From assembly GCF_900963305.1 (NCBI RefSeq), contig NC_042518.1, forward strand, positions 6,675,548 through 6,739,547: DNA of 64,000 nucleotides, written 5' to 3'. The position numbers were made by a program, and so were the translations under genes. Of the stretch, positions 53,193-64,000 are shown piece by piece (position 1 is the first letter of the stretch; every line of letters begins with the position of its first letter). The notes below the pieces were generated by a model. The model was not told the origin of the DNA, did no database searches, and saw only the letters and a list, made by a program, of their open reading frames with translations. The DNA comes from Echeneis naucrates (Eukaryota > Chordata > Actinopteri > Carangiformes > Echeneidae).

Positions 53193-54130
53193 CAGCACAA
53201 ACTCGAGTAGATGATAGATTTACGGATATGAATATGTTGCATATATTTACATGCATACATCTGGGGAATGCTGCATATTTGCATAGATGGACGTCTCTAT
53301 CTGGTTGCATATTTGATTTTTGCAAATGCATTGGGTTTCTTATGTTTGTTTGTGCGCGAGTGCGTGTGCACGTTAATGTTGTTGCCCTCACCAGAACAGC
53401 ACCAAGGTTCAGCTGGGTTTATTTACAAAGCTGAGGTCAGGTGTCACTTGATCCATGCTCAATGACACTCAAGTGGTCATCAAGGTCACCTCTTCTGCTT
53501 TCTCACTGTGTTTGCTCTATATGAGTCCATAAACTCACATACACAGACAGCCAGAAACACGCACACACACCTGTAATGTATACAGTGAGCACTCTGTGAA
53601 GAACCTGGTGCCTTCAGGACGTGTCTCACTTTTCATGTTCCTAACACTGACATTCAATCTCATTTACCGCTGCGAGAGTAGGTAAAGATTTAGGAACACC
53701 TCCGGACTAGGAAGGACTATAATGAAATTTCATGTTTATCTTTGTGCATAAAATATCTCCAATAGTGCGTGGATACTGAATATGCACGTTTTAAGTGGTT
53801 AGCTCCTCAATTAAAATTCCAGTGCTCCTTCATGTACAACCCTTGAATACCATACAATCTTTTGGGTTTTAGTCGTGTCGTGCTCCACTGTATCGTAGTA
53901 GAAGACATGCAGAAACACTCAAAATGGAAATAATCCCAAGAGTCATAAAACTTGGATTTTATTCTTTTATTTTCTCAGTATCTTGGTAAATTGTACATTT
54001 GGGCAATGTAACTTTTTATGATCCATCTGAAATATTTAGTAAAGAAAAACAAATTGATGATATTGTGGATTTCAATGTGGACCAGAGAGAGTCCTGTGGA
54101 AAAAAAAAAAGAAGGAGGGAAAAAAAACAC

Positions 54131-54136
54131 TTTATT
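54131..54136 (-). terminator. Candidate poly(A) signal of the oncomodulin-type parvalbumin gene
   Basis: AATAAA on the minus strand, about 120 bp after the stop codon at 54254-54256. Two further copies lie near 53958-53970, so the exact 3' end is open. Confidence 0.45.
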
Positions 54137-54253
54137 ATTATTTTTTTTTAATCCAATCACATGGGAAATAATTTACTAAAACTATGAGAGCCCTTGAAGG
54201 AGTAGAACAGGGGGTAGGGGTCAGATCAAGTTGGAGAGATGGAGTCCAGCTGT

Positions 54254-56513
54254 TTAGGACAAGACCATGGCCTGGAACTCTGTGGAGAAAAGAAGCAGCA
54301 TTAGTAAGATGTGACAGCTTATTATTTAGGGCAATCTGTCTGACAACTGGCTCAGTACCTACTCAGTAAATATGTATATTTCAGATGAAGTAACAGTAAT
54401 GATATAAGGAGAACTTGCATTGCTGTGTTATCAAGTTATCATGTTGTTCACACCATTTTGCAATCCAGTCCAAGCCGACCCATTTTATTTACAATGCACA
54501 GTTAAAAAGAAACCAAAGTGCTTTACACAGACATACAAGTAAATGAAACCAACGTTAAGTAAAATATAAGAACACACCAAATAAAAGCAATTAAAGGAGT
54601 AAAAAACAAAAAGAACATAAAAGCTGAAAGTCAAAGAGTAAAAGTATGTTTTAAGAGGAGTTTAAAAACAGCTAGGCTGAGGGCTCGTTTCACATGAAGG
54701 AGCAGAGTTCAAAACAAATCTTAAATCATAATTGCTCCTTGGGCCTCACTGGCCATTGAATCAGCTCTGTATTTTTCCTCCGAAACAAATTCAGCAATTA
54801 CTTACAAAGAGTAAGCAAAGTGTGAATGTACTTAAACTGAGTCATTAATGATTTCTGCTTTTTTCACTTTAGTGCTGTAACACACCACTGATGTTTTTTC
54901 TGCCCCACCTTGAACAACCAGGCTAGGAAAAAAACTGCAACACATTTATTAACATATTGAAAATGTTTTTTTGTTTTTTTAATTTGTAAACATTAAAATC
55001 ACAGTGTTCTTCCCCCATACAGAGATACCGAATCTATTATACAAGAGGACAGAGTACACTCACCGTCTGCTCCAATCCGGCCATCGCTATCATCATCAGC
55101 AGCACACAGGAAGCCCTTGGTCTCTGTGTCTGTCAGAACGCGAGCTCCAGGAGAAAACCTCTGGAGGAAAAATCTGGTGGACACAGAGCAACAACCATCA
55201 CAAACAAAAACTAGAGGTATGCTTTAGTAAGAACTGGAAAAACCAATAATGACAAAGGCAATAATCTGTATCTAACACTGAGAACTACTGCAAAGTTTTT
55301 AGACAATAATCCTCTAAATATGCACAATGTGTGTGTTAAACTTTTCTGTGGGTTGATAAAGTCATGTGTGTTATTGCTGTGTGTGGCTGGACACACAGTG
55401 AACACCTGAAATGACCAGAAAGTCTCTTGCAGTGGCTGCACTGAGAACGCTGACAGTGTCTCACAAATGATTGTGAGACTTGTATTTTGCATCTTTCATT
55501 TTCATCTTCTGTGGTCGAGCTTTGATCATATGTAAATGTTTATAAGACAGAAAAGCCCCACTGCAAACAACGATCTGGCTAGATCTCAAGAAAGCATTTA
55601 CACTTGTATGAAAAAAGTAGCGGGAGTTTAATTTTCTTTCTTTTTTTTAAGGAAGCGACATTTAAGTCTAATATCCTCAGGCACTGGAAAAAACAGCAAA
55701 AACAGCCACCAAAAAAAAAAAAAAAAGGTTTTTGAACTGGCTGATCACTCACTTTAGCTCATCCTCTTCAATAAAGCCGCTGGCATCATTATCCAGGATG
55801 GAAAAAACCTTCTTCACTTCCTGGGGGCTCTTCTTGGTGAGGCCACACAGCTGGAAAAACTTCTTGGGGCAGAAGGAGTCTGGTGCTGGAGGAGAGATGA
55901 GCACCAGAATAAGGGACAGCATAAACCAGGCTGAGTGAGGGATGGATCTCTGTCCTTGGTTCAGTACTCTCACTTAAGACTTTAGGAAACTTAGATTTCC
56001 CTTAAAACTAGACTCAAAGCAAAATTGCGATACAATCAAATCCTCAAACAGTTTTTGTCAGTTTAACTTGAGGAGACAAGATTGCATATAACTGGCTAGG
56101 TGATATTAAGTGTAACATAATTCACTTTATCTTGTTGCCGAGTTGCCCGGATCTTAAAGGGATGCTTGGTCTTGGATAATCTATGTGGATTTAATTTTTA
56201 TATTTTAGATTTCAGAGCATATTGTCTGACTTCCAGTGATTAGATAAATTGAAGCATCAAATCTGGAGTTTTTTAATGGCTAAAGAAGAAGTGCTGCTCA
56301 TAAGATCACTTAACAAAGCTGTAATCATTGCACACCTTGTTATGCTGTGTTTAAACTCTACGATTTGAACTCTTCCAGGAGACTCTGGACTCCTTCAGAA
56401 ATACTGTATGGAATTGGAAAATGGCAATAAAGAGATTGGTGGAAGACGATACCTTGGCAGTCCTTGATAGCACTGTCGATGGCATCAGCGGAGAGGATAG
56501 ATGAGAGCGACAT
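54254..56513 (-). CDS. Oncomodulin/thymic-type parvalbumin (pvalb8/9-like), four coding exons
   Basis: A small cytosolic EF-hand protein that buffers calcium. Minus-strand coding exons are 56453-56513, 55753-55885, 55064-55173 and 54254-54279, the invariant 61/133/110/26-nt parvalbumin pattern, giving 109 residues. It begins [20 protein letters not shown] and ends in EFQAMVLS. The CD loop [12 protein letters not shown] and the EF loop [12 protein letters not shown] both keep their acidic calcium ligands; the AB site is the usual inactive one. The MSLSS start, [14 protein letters not shown] and the MVLS end set it apart from the two neighbouring beta parvalbumins and point to the oncomodulin / avian thymic hormone-like branch. 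A non-coding first exon (about 56975-57030) splices to a 7-nt leader before the ATG. I cannot tell which numbered fish paralogue it is. Confidence 0.95.
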
Positions 56514-56974
56514 TTTATTCCTGTAGTGAAGAACAACCACGGTGAATTATTAACACATTTATTCAGGTGCAGCAGCAAAGCTTCAAACTGTCAGTGATGG
56601 GGAGCAGAAAGGTGTCCGGCTGGCATTCCGGACAGAGGAGGCGCAGTCACAGGCCAAAGAAGCACCGTCCTTACAGCTAGGTAAATTCTGTTTAGATCAT
56701 AAAAAGTCATCACATTTTTCTCCATAAAATGCATGATACCCAGCAGTCACTTTCCACAGATTACACATTGCTTTATCTCTCGTTTCCTCTCTGACGCAGA
56801 AAAAGATTCATCCGCGTCAGCAAACTGCTGCCAAGCGCGCTGAAAATGCAAGAGTGAGACAGTCCGCATCTGCAAAGTCTTTCAGAAGTTATTTCTTTGA
56901 ATTTGTCTTTAAGGAAGAAGAAAAGGCGCGATTTCCGTCAAAAGAGACCTCCCAGAGTCCGCACAGCAACTTAC

Positions 56975-57176
56975 CGTGTGATGGCTTTCCCGCCCGGTCG
57001 GTGATCCCGCAGAAAGGTAAGGCTCTGTGGTGACTGCTGTCCGTCACGGCGGATTTATATAGGTCTGATTGCAGTGACAATGAGGATTGCTTGAGTTACC
57101 TGTCTGTGGATCAAATTCTAACTGCCCGCCCCTGATCCAATTTCTCTGCTAACTAATTAACCTTTACTATTTATAA
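56975..57176 (-). promoter_or_regulatory. Promoter and non-coding exon 1 of the oncomodulin-type parvalbumin gene
   Basis: On the minus strand a TATATAAA box lies at 57054-57061. A start about 25-30 bp on would give a short leader exon ending at the donor CACG|GTAAG (exon end 56975). The acceptor ends at 56521, so coding exon 2 starts at 56520 with GAATAAA before the ATG. An exact MEF2-type word CTATTTATAA lies at 57167-57176, about 110 bp upstream of the TATA box, suggesting muscle or neural MEF2 control. Confidence 0.6.
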
Positions 57177-57422
57177 AGTCAAGGGGCAGAGAGACCGGAC
57201 CCTGGACATCTATAACGCCCTTGTAAATAGCAAATTAAGTAAAAAAAAAAAAAGGAAAAAAAAAAGGGGGGGGGAATTCTTCAGCACCCATCCACCTCCT
57301 CCCATCCCTCCCGTCATCCCAACACCCTTCCTCCTCCTCCTCTCACCTCTAGAATTATAGCCTGGTACAGTAAATGTAGGGAATCTGTAATGTAACTTCA
57401 ACCCCCCCCACCCCCCCCACAT

Positions 57423-57446
57423 ACACACACACACACACACACACAC
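57423..57446. repeat. CA microsatellite next to C-rich runs
   Basis: About twelve AC units directly after C-rich runs (57403-57419), upstream of the oncomodulin-type parvalbumin promoter. Confidence 0.9.
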
Positions 57447-58081
57447 CTACACCTTTTCAGGCAGCAAACGCGCAAACCTGAGCACATCCCACCGAAATGG
57501 GTGACCTTATTATTACATTTGAGGCGGCTTATGTGAATTTGAACATCGGTCGATCGTGAGCATTTGACATTTATTAAAGGACCGCGTGACTCCTGCCAGC
57601 ATTATTATTATTATAGAGAGTATTAAGTGACTGAGACGCGCGGGTCAGATAATGTCCAAACAAATCTAATGTAACCCCAAACACACATCGCAGCAACTCG
57701 TCGGTGAATGTCAGGTGCTTTCTAACCTTCTCACTGTCTGACATTGACAGCGAGGGCACACTGGATAAATTGCTTTGTCGACTGTGCTGATTAAGGGACC
57801 CGAGGTCACCCTCTGCTGTCGGCGTCTCCGTGATGGCGATGATCTTGCAATAATGCGCAGCGTCCCGGGTCTTCATGTGGACCGAAGGTATGGGAGGAGG
57901 TTCGCCTCTGCTGGAGTCTGACCATTCGTCCCGCTTTGTCACTGCAAGGTGATTGGTTCATATTGTGTGTCCGCCGGGCATCTGGGGCCCCCAAAGGGTC
58001 TGAGAGGAAAAGAGTCAGGGGTCATTACGCGCTGCAGCAGCACACGTCTCATTAACTTAATGTCCCAGGCAACAAACAAGC

Positions 58082-58153
58082 AGGTCCCACCGAGACTTGA
58101 ACTCGGATCGCTGGATTCAGAGTCCAGAGTGCTAACCATTACACCATGGAACC
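58082..58153 (-). tRNA. tRNA-Gln (anticodon CTG)
   Basis: The minus strand gives a 72-nt cloverleaf that starts GGTTCCATGGTGTAATGG and ends in the T-arm CCGAG-TTCAAGT-CTCGG and TGGGACCT. The acceptor stem pairs over seven positions with one T-G wobble. The anticodon loop CTCTGAA shows CTG (plus-strand 58118-58120), which reads CAG glutamine codons. The A box (TGGTGTAATGG) and a B-box-like GTTCAAGTC are present as internal RNA polymerase III promoters. The sequence is nearly identical to vertebrate tRNA-Gln-CTG. No intron is seen. The first T4 run downstream lies about 70 nt past the gene (58008-58011). Confidence 0.97.
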
Positions 58154-59296
58154 GCACCTGGACGGAGGGGTGTCTGAGAGGAACCCGACATGTGGTGACT
58201 TCTTTAGGAATACACTCCTGGCATTAGACAGGCCGCTTAGAACACAAACTTGTAACTTTTTTGAGAAGTTAAGTGAAACTGTAGAGCATGAACTTTACGC
58301 ACAGTGATTGGCGTTTTGTTTAATCCGTTCGTCTTACATAACTGAGTAAAAGCTTGTAGGCCTTGTAGGGTTTGTCTTTGTCTACATTTCCTGAACCTCG
58401 TCCCGGTGCCAACATGTGAATGGGGCCGCTCAACAAGTGCTGTCTGGCCATCTTCTGGGAGGCTGTCCCCTCAGCAGGTAACAGAGAAACTCTATCATCT
58501 GCGAAAAAGAGCCGAGGACACCGGAATGAGAGCGTGATGTCATCCGCCATGTCGATACCTCGTCGACTATACAGTTACTGGGCGATCATTTATTCATTAA
58601 CATCTGCTACTGTTCCGAACAGGCCCCACTCTTATATAATGACATTTCCAGTTGGCACATCAGCTGTTGCTGATAGATATTGATAAAAATGGGCAGTTTA
58701 AAAAAACCTTCAGTTAGTATTAAAATACTTCTCTTAATACTTAAAGCTTGTGATTTAAAAAAAAAAAACAAACAACAATCAAATGAAATCTACGTTAAAA
58801 TAAACTGATTTCACATATTTTCAGTGGTTATGTGGGCTCCACCATACATCCAATTTTTAGCTGCTGCCTTCATTCTGCGTTCATTTTCTCCACCAATTCT
58901 TAACAACAAGAAGAAAAAGATTGTAGAGGCATATTTTCAAAATGGAAAATGTTTTCTGTTTTTATTTCGTCCTCCAGCATGAACAAATACATTCCCCCAT
59001 TCCTGCTTTCAAGACGTCCAGACAGCGATGGTTTTTAAAGGCAGGTGATTCACAGTGAGTATCTACGGATGTATCTCCATCTAGTGGCTGCAGATGATAG
59101 AGCTGTATGACCATTAGACAGGAAGAGTTTCTCTATTTTCCGTTAAATGCTACTACCGGCTACACATGTATTCATATATATATATATTTAATATGTTAAG
59201 CACATTGTAGTTGAATTCGAGGGGAGAGAGAAAAACTGGCAAACAAAAAACTACGGGTGAAGAATAAAAATCCAATAAAACCGTACCAAAAGAATA

Positions 59297-59310
59297 TTTA
59301 TTCTTTTATT
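59297..59310 (-). terminator. Candidate poly(A) signals of the second parvalbumin gene
   Basis: Two AATAAA hexamers on the minus strand (59297-59302 and 59305-59310), about 235-245 bp past the stop codon. The third gene has a similarly placed hexamer at about the same distance. Confidence 0.55.
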
Positions 59311-59514
59311 ACCGTTCGTTCCTGGAAAGTGCATCATAGATTTTACAATAAGCAAAATTCATATTTAAGACATGAACACAACCGAGCGACATTCACAATC
59401 ATCATTTTGGACAGTGTGTTGCATAGGAGGAAACGTCTCTTAAGCAAATGTATAAAAATTATTTATATTCAGATGAAAAGGGGGGAGGTCGACGTGGGCT
59501 TTGTTGTTCCATCA

Positions 59515-60366
<852 letters not shown>

Positions 60367-60840
60367 TTTGAGCTGCAGAAGCATAAAAACAAATGTCATA
60401 AAAAGCAATGCTTAAACTTTAAAGGAAAAGCAAGAAGGACGGGCAACACGATGGCAAAAAAATGTGATTCATATATCTTCCTAATTTAATCAAAACAGAA
60501 AGATTTCAAGATAATCAAAGCGCAAATTGTTCGGTCCATTTCTGTCGGAATGGCACGTTTGATGTTGCATTTCCAAATCATACTCCAGAGGCTGAGATTA
60601 AAACTTGTTTAGTTCGACTCTGTAGATGCTGGGAGGTCTGACCAGTAATCCATGTCCAGCAAAAGAAGACAAAAAGAAAAGGAAAAAGAAAGAAGATGTT
60701 GCATTGCAGTGCCAAGTCCTGATTTAAAGGTAAAGTTAAAAAAAAAAAAAAAAACATGAATGCTTTCTTTAAGATGCGAGATGCTGTGGCTTTGTCTGCA
60801 TGGGTCCCCGGTTTCTTTTTCTCCTTTCATTCAAACTCAC

Positions 60841-60933
60841 CTCTGGTGTCTTTGCTTTGTGGGGTACAGATGATACAGACAAGACTCGAGTCCACTGCAG
60901 TGATCTTCCCGCTGTTCCCGGTGACCTTTTATA
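60841..60933 (-). promoter_or_regulatory. Promoter and non-coding exon 1 of the second parvalbumin gene
   Basis: TATAAAA lies on the minus strand at 60927-60933. Transcription would start near 60900 and the leader exon ends at the donor CCAGAG|GTGAG (exon end 60841). It joins an acceptor just before 60372, leaving CTCAAA before the ATG. The TATA box, short non-coding exon and intron in the leader parallel the first parvalbumin gene. Confidence 0.65.
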
Positions 60934-62600
60934 GTTTCACTCCATCGAAATCGGAGGCATAAGATAACTGACACCGCCGTGAAGGGGGTGGTGGTGAAAA
61001 TTTGCCCTGCAGTCAGAGAGCGATCTATTTTAAGTTTCACAAATTAAGACGCTTAAAAGGTGCGTTTGAACGAGTCTTCAGTATACCCTAATGCTAAGAA
61101 TAAACCCCTGCGCTGCTGAGGAGGACGAATTACAAGTGCTGCTGGCAACAGTTATATACAAGGTAGATAGTGAGCATGCATGCATTAGAGCTGGCGTAAG
61201 TGGCACTAACTGGTTGTTTTCCCATCTAGCTTTGTTGATTTGGAAGACACTGGCTATTCTATTCAGAATTTATATTAAGTCTGGTTGGCTTCTTTGGGGG
61301 GAACGGTCGTTAAATTTGATCCGCAAATTTATGTCTTGAATGTTAATTCGAAGTGGGCACAAATAAATTATAGTTCACTGAGTGAGAAACATGCCTTTGC
61401 TGCCTTGTTAAGAGTTAGATAGCCTACCTGAGTTTTTGTAGGTGCCCATAATGCAATCATTATTAGCTATTTTGTCAAATTTAGGCTGGCTGAAAAATCC
61501 ACTTTTAGTCATACTTAAAGCAAATGCACAGAAAGAGCACAAATTCTTTGAATTTCATTCCTACTTTGGCTGGCAAGTCACTTTCACTGCACACATTATA
61601 ATACATCGATTTTAAATAGACATTAGTCCAATGGACTAAATAATATTTTTTTTATTTAAAAAAGCCCCACTTCATTTACTTATTGTACTTTTCTTTGTCC
61701 ATCTCCACTTATTTAAACTGATTAAAGCACAAGGGAAATTCCATGCTGCCAGATCAGATCTAAATTCTTGTTACTGTACAGTTTCTAAGCTTGTGAATGC
61801 CCAGAGAACAGCTCTGGTCTGCAGGTGGCAGCCTTGTCCTGCCTCATCATGTCTGTCTTTTTTCACCCACCAGTCGGTCACCTGATAGGACTCCGTGTCT
61901 ACATAGTGCTGTCTTGCAATTCTTTGAGCATTCATAACTTCCCTTCGAGCTGTAATCTGACTTTAGCGGGACTGATGAACTGTTCTTCTTCCTTTCTAGG
62001 TCAATTTCTGTGTATCGAATTGCCTCCAAGAAAATGTGGCACTTTGCAAATACTCCGGTGAAACTGTTTGTCCAGAGCCCCTCAGAGCACAAAAGATTTG
62101 CATCTTAGCAGCAGATCCAGCTTGCTAAAAGGTCTTGCTGATGCAACGGTGGCTGTTAATAGCCCTCCTGTTGCCACAGCAGATCATCTAATCGACTACT
62201 CAGCAGTTGGTGAGGAAAAGGGTCTTGGAAAGGAGCATCTAATTAAACTTTGTGTGACAGCTATCCATTGTAAACCTCCCTGGATCCAGGAAGTATGTGA
62301 GCAAAGCCCCAGGGCCATTCTGCGCTGTGTTTGCCAGCTCCTGGCCTGAGTCCAGCTGCACTCTTCTTTTCATTAACCAATTATCCTATCAAGGGCTGGC
62401 CAGGTCAGTTCAAGCCTCTCGCAACACCTCCTACATTCAAAAACCTTGGCGGTTCGAGACTGCCTGAGCACTACCTTTTCCTCGGCCTGCTGTTTTCACA
62501 TAGCTACTGCTAAGTGAACATAATAAGATGTACAATGCAAGACAAGTTGACCAATTCACAGATGACTGACCTGAACAAGATGACTTTACACCAAAAGAGT
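60934..62600. other. Intergenic DNA between the second and third parvalbumin genes
   Basis: About 1.7 kb. The stretch 61800-62520 is repeat-poor, of mixed base composition, and open in several frames, but no protein family is recognised. It may be a conserved control element of the parvalbumin array. The rest is AT-rich. Confidence 0.45.
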
Positions 62601-62601
62601 A

Positions 62602-62607
62602 TTTATT
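62602..62607 (-). terminator. Candidate poly(A) signal of the third parvalbumin gene
   Basis: AATAAA on the minus strand about 240 bp past the stop codon, at the same spacing and in a similar local context (GTATTTATTC on the plus strand) as in the second gene. Confidence 0.55.
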
Positions 62608-62845
62608 CCTGGTTATTCACTCTTCCTCAGAAGTGTAGATGGTGTTGTACAGTTTGCACAAGTCATTTTTCAGAACATATAACACATTAATAACATTAAC
62701 AGTAAAAGATGTGTTTCATGTTGAGAAATAGTCCGCAGGCAACTCATAAATAAGGTATAAAAAATATTCTTTCAGCTGATGAATACTGAATCTTGCAAGG
62801 AGTTCGTAGTTCCATGAAAAGAAGTGGATCTTGGTCAATGGAAAT

Positions 62846-64000
62846 TTATGCCTTTACAAGGGCAGCAAACTCTGCAAAAGTAGAATAAAACTGTTGTTAG
62901 TGGCGAGCAAAATGTATTCAGATTCTTATAATTGTGGCATGATTTAGTATGATTGCACCCACTCTCTGACCAAGAGTATAGGTCAAGGAATAGAGATATG
63001 TGAATGGATGCTCAGCATTAAATTTGAATGCAGATTAGTTTGGAGCCCATTATTAGTCATGTTTGCTGCGTTCTACTATAATTAAAGATATTTAGAAAAG
63101 TGTGCCCGGTTCCACAAAAGAAGACTTACCATCAACTCCAATCTTGCCATCACCATCGCTGTCACCAGCGGCGAGGAAAGTCTTGGTCTCAGCATCAGTC
63201 AGGGCTCTGGCACTAGCAGAGAAGTTCTGCAGGAACAGCCTGACAAGGGGGAAAACAGCAGAAGTTAAAATTATCTGTGTTTCAATTTGTATCAGGCTGC
63301 CTTAAAATATTCAGGTGGAACAGGTTTCCTTTAAAATTTGAACTGTTACAACAAAATGTAGCATTTCCAAGAGCCTGTCTGTAAAGATTCAGCTGTGCAG
63401 TCATGAAACCAACAGGCATAATCCTGTAGGCTACGGCCACTTGGTTTCTTTAGCACAGTCAGTTTGTTAGTTGACCTGCAGATTACTGCCAAGTCAAAAG
63501 AGCATGTACAACATTGTTTTTTGATTGTTTTAGGTCTAACTTAAATACAAGATTGTAATACTATTTCTAGTGCGCATTCTGGGCCACTAAGAACCAAGCA
63601 TTGGTTGTCAGCTTTAAGTGTGAAGTGTAAAAATGTCTTACTTCAGCTCCTCCTCCTCAATGAAGCCACTGTTGTCCTGGTCAATGATGGCGAAGGCCTT
63701 CTTGACATCTTCTGCGGTCTTGCTGGCCAGGCCGCATGTCTTGAAGAAGGTCTTGTAGTTGAAGGAGTCAGCAGCTGAAACACACATTTTAGCACCATGA
63801 GCACATCGTAGGACTTCAGTGCTGATGTAATGTGATAATACTTTTACAATTCCAGTTAAAATTCTGAATCTACCAATGGTAAAAAGAGGAGGGAGGGTGA
63901 GGAGATGTGTCCAGTGTATGTCGTGATTCGTGTAATGTACTCTAGGTGAAGGAGACTCACCGGAGCAGCCGTCCAGGGCAGCTTTCACCTCAGCATCATT
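62846..64000 (-). CDS. pvalb: Beta-type parvalbumin (third gene of the array), truncated by the window edge
   Basis: Minus-strand coding exons are 63961-64000 (5' part off-window), 63642-63774, 63130-63239 and 62846-62871. The visible protein starts at [13 protein letters not shown], continues [20 protein letters not shown] and ends in DEFAALVKA. The CD loop [12 protein letters not shown] and EF loop [12 protein letters not shown] are complete. The first exon is normally 61 nt, so 21 nt (seven codons including the ATG) lie beyond the right edge, for a full length of 109. It is very close to the second gene, which indicates a tandem duplicate. The promoter is outside the window. Confidence 0.95.

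Larger units (their letters stand above)
48240..54120. other. Intergenic DNA between aimp2 and the first parvalbumin gene
   Basis: About 5.9 kb without a recognised exon. It contains short telomere-like runs at 48834-48848 and (degenerate) about 52392-52410, a C run near 51342-51353, a CA microsatellite at 53171-53192, and a repeat-poor stretch at about 49200-50700 that may contain conserved non-coding elements. Confidence 0.5.
57177..59290. other. Intergenic DNA between the first and second parvalbumin genes
   Basis: It holds homopolymer and simple repeats at 57240-57275 (A and G runs) and 57403-57446 (C runs, then AC units), a tRNA-Gln gene at 58082-58153, and a TATA-like palindrome TTATATAA at 58632-58639. 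On the minus strand a 76-codon frame (58320-58550) follows the latter. No further gene can be supported. Confidence 0.5.

Noticed and set aside
57939-58157. Minus-strand open frame over the tRNA
   Set aside because: It simply runs through the tRNA-Gln gene and its flanks.
62068-62349. 93-codon plus-strand frame
   Set aside because: No protein family recognised and no exon signals. Treated as part of an unassigned repeat-poor block.

Overview
This is vertebrate nuclear DNA, almost certainly from a ray-finned (teleost) fish. The genes have short exons with GT-AG introns and vertebrate gene families. There are tandem beta-type parvalbumins with fish-like sequence, many CA/GT microsatellites, and a decayed Tc1-like transposon of the kind common in fish genomes. 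I count seven protein-coding genes (one cut by the right edge) and one tRNA gene. All are on the minus strand except one hAT/BED-derived gene on the plus strand.

Layout: 1-12086 is intergenic, with no gene that I can support. cacng1 (12087-20898, minus) encodes the skeletal-muscle calcium-channel gamma-1 subunit. cacng4 (26622-38003, minus) encodes the TARP gamma-4 AMPA-receptor auxiliary subunit. Both have four coding exons, and their order and orientation match the human CACNG4-CACNG1 pair. A two-exon BED-finger/hAT-transposase-derived host gene (40228-42466, plus) stands head-to-head with cacng4 and tail-to-tail with aimp2. aimp2 (44851-48056, minus, four coding exons) encodes the p38 scaffold of the multi-tRNA-synthetase complex. 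From 54254 to the right edge lies a tandem array of three parvalbumin genes, all minus and all with the 61/133/110/26-nt coding-exon pattern. The first is oncomodulin/thymic-type and the next two are muscle-type beta parvalbumins; the last loses its first seven codons at the window edge. A tRNA-Gln(CTG) gene lies at 58082-58153, between the first two parvalbumins.

Functional themes: cacng1 and the beta parvalbumins are muscle calcium-handling genes in their known families, cacng4 is neuronal, and aimp2 is housekeeping. No operon-like coupling is implied. The link is ancestral: calcium-channel gamma genes next to parvalbumin/oncomodulin genes recalls human CACNG2-PVALB on chromosome 22, and aimp2 beside an oncomodulin-type gene recalls human 7p22. 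This suggests an old vertebrate gene block.

The most interesting single item is the hAT-derived gene. It is intact. Its BED zinc finger is split by an intron so that the last zinc ligand sits in exon 2. Its promoter has two identical NRF1-type palindromes exactly 50 bp apart plus a YY1-like motif. The residue aligning with the hAT catalytic glutamate is glutamine, as expected of a domesticated, transposition-dead protein. No wholly new system was found. No virus-derived element was recognised.
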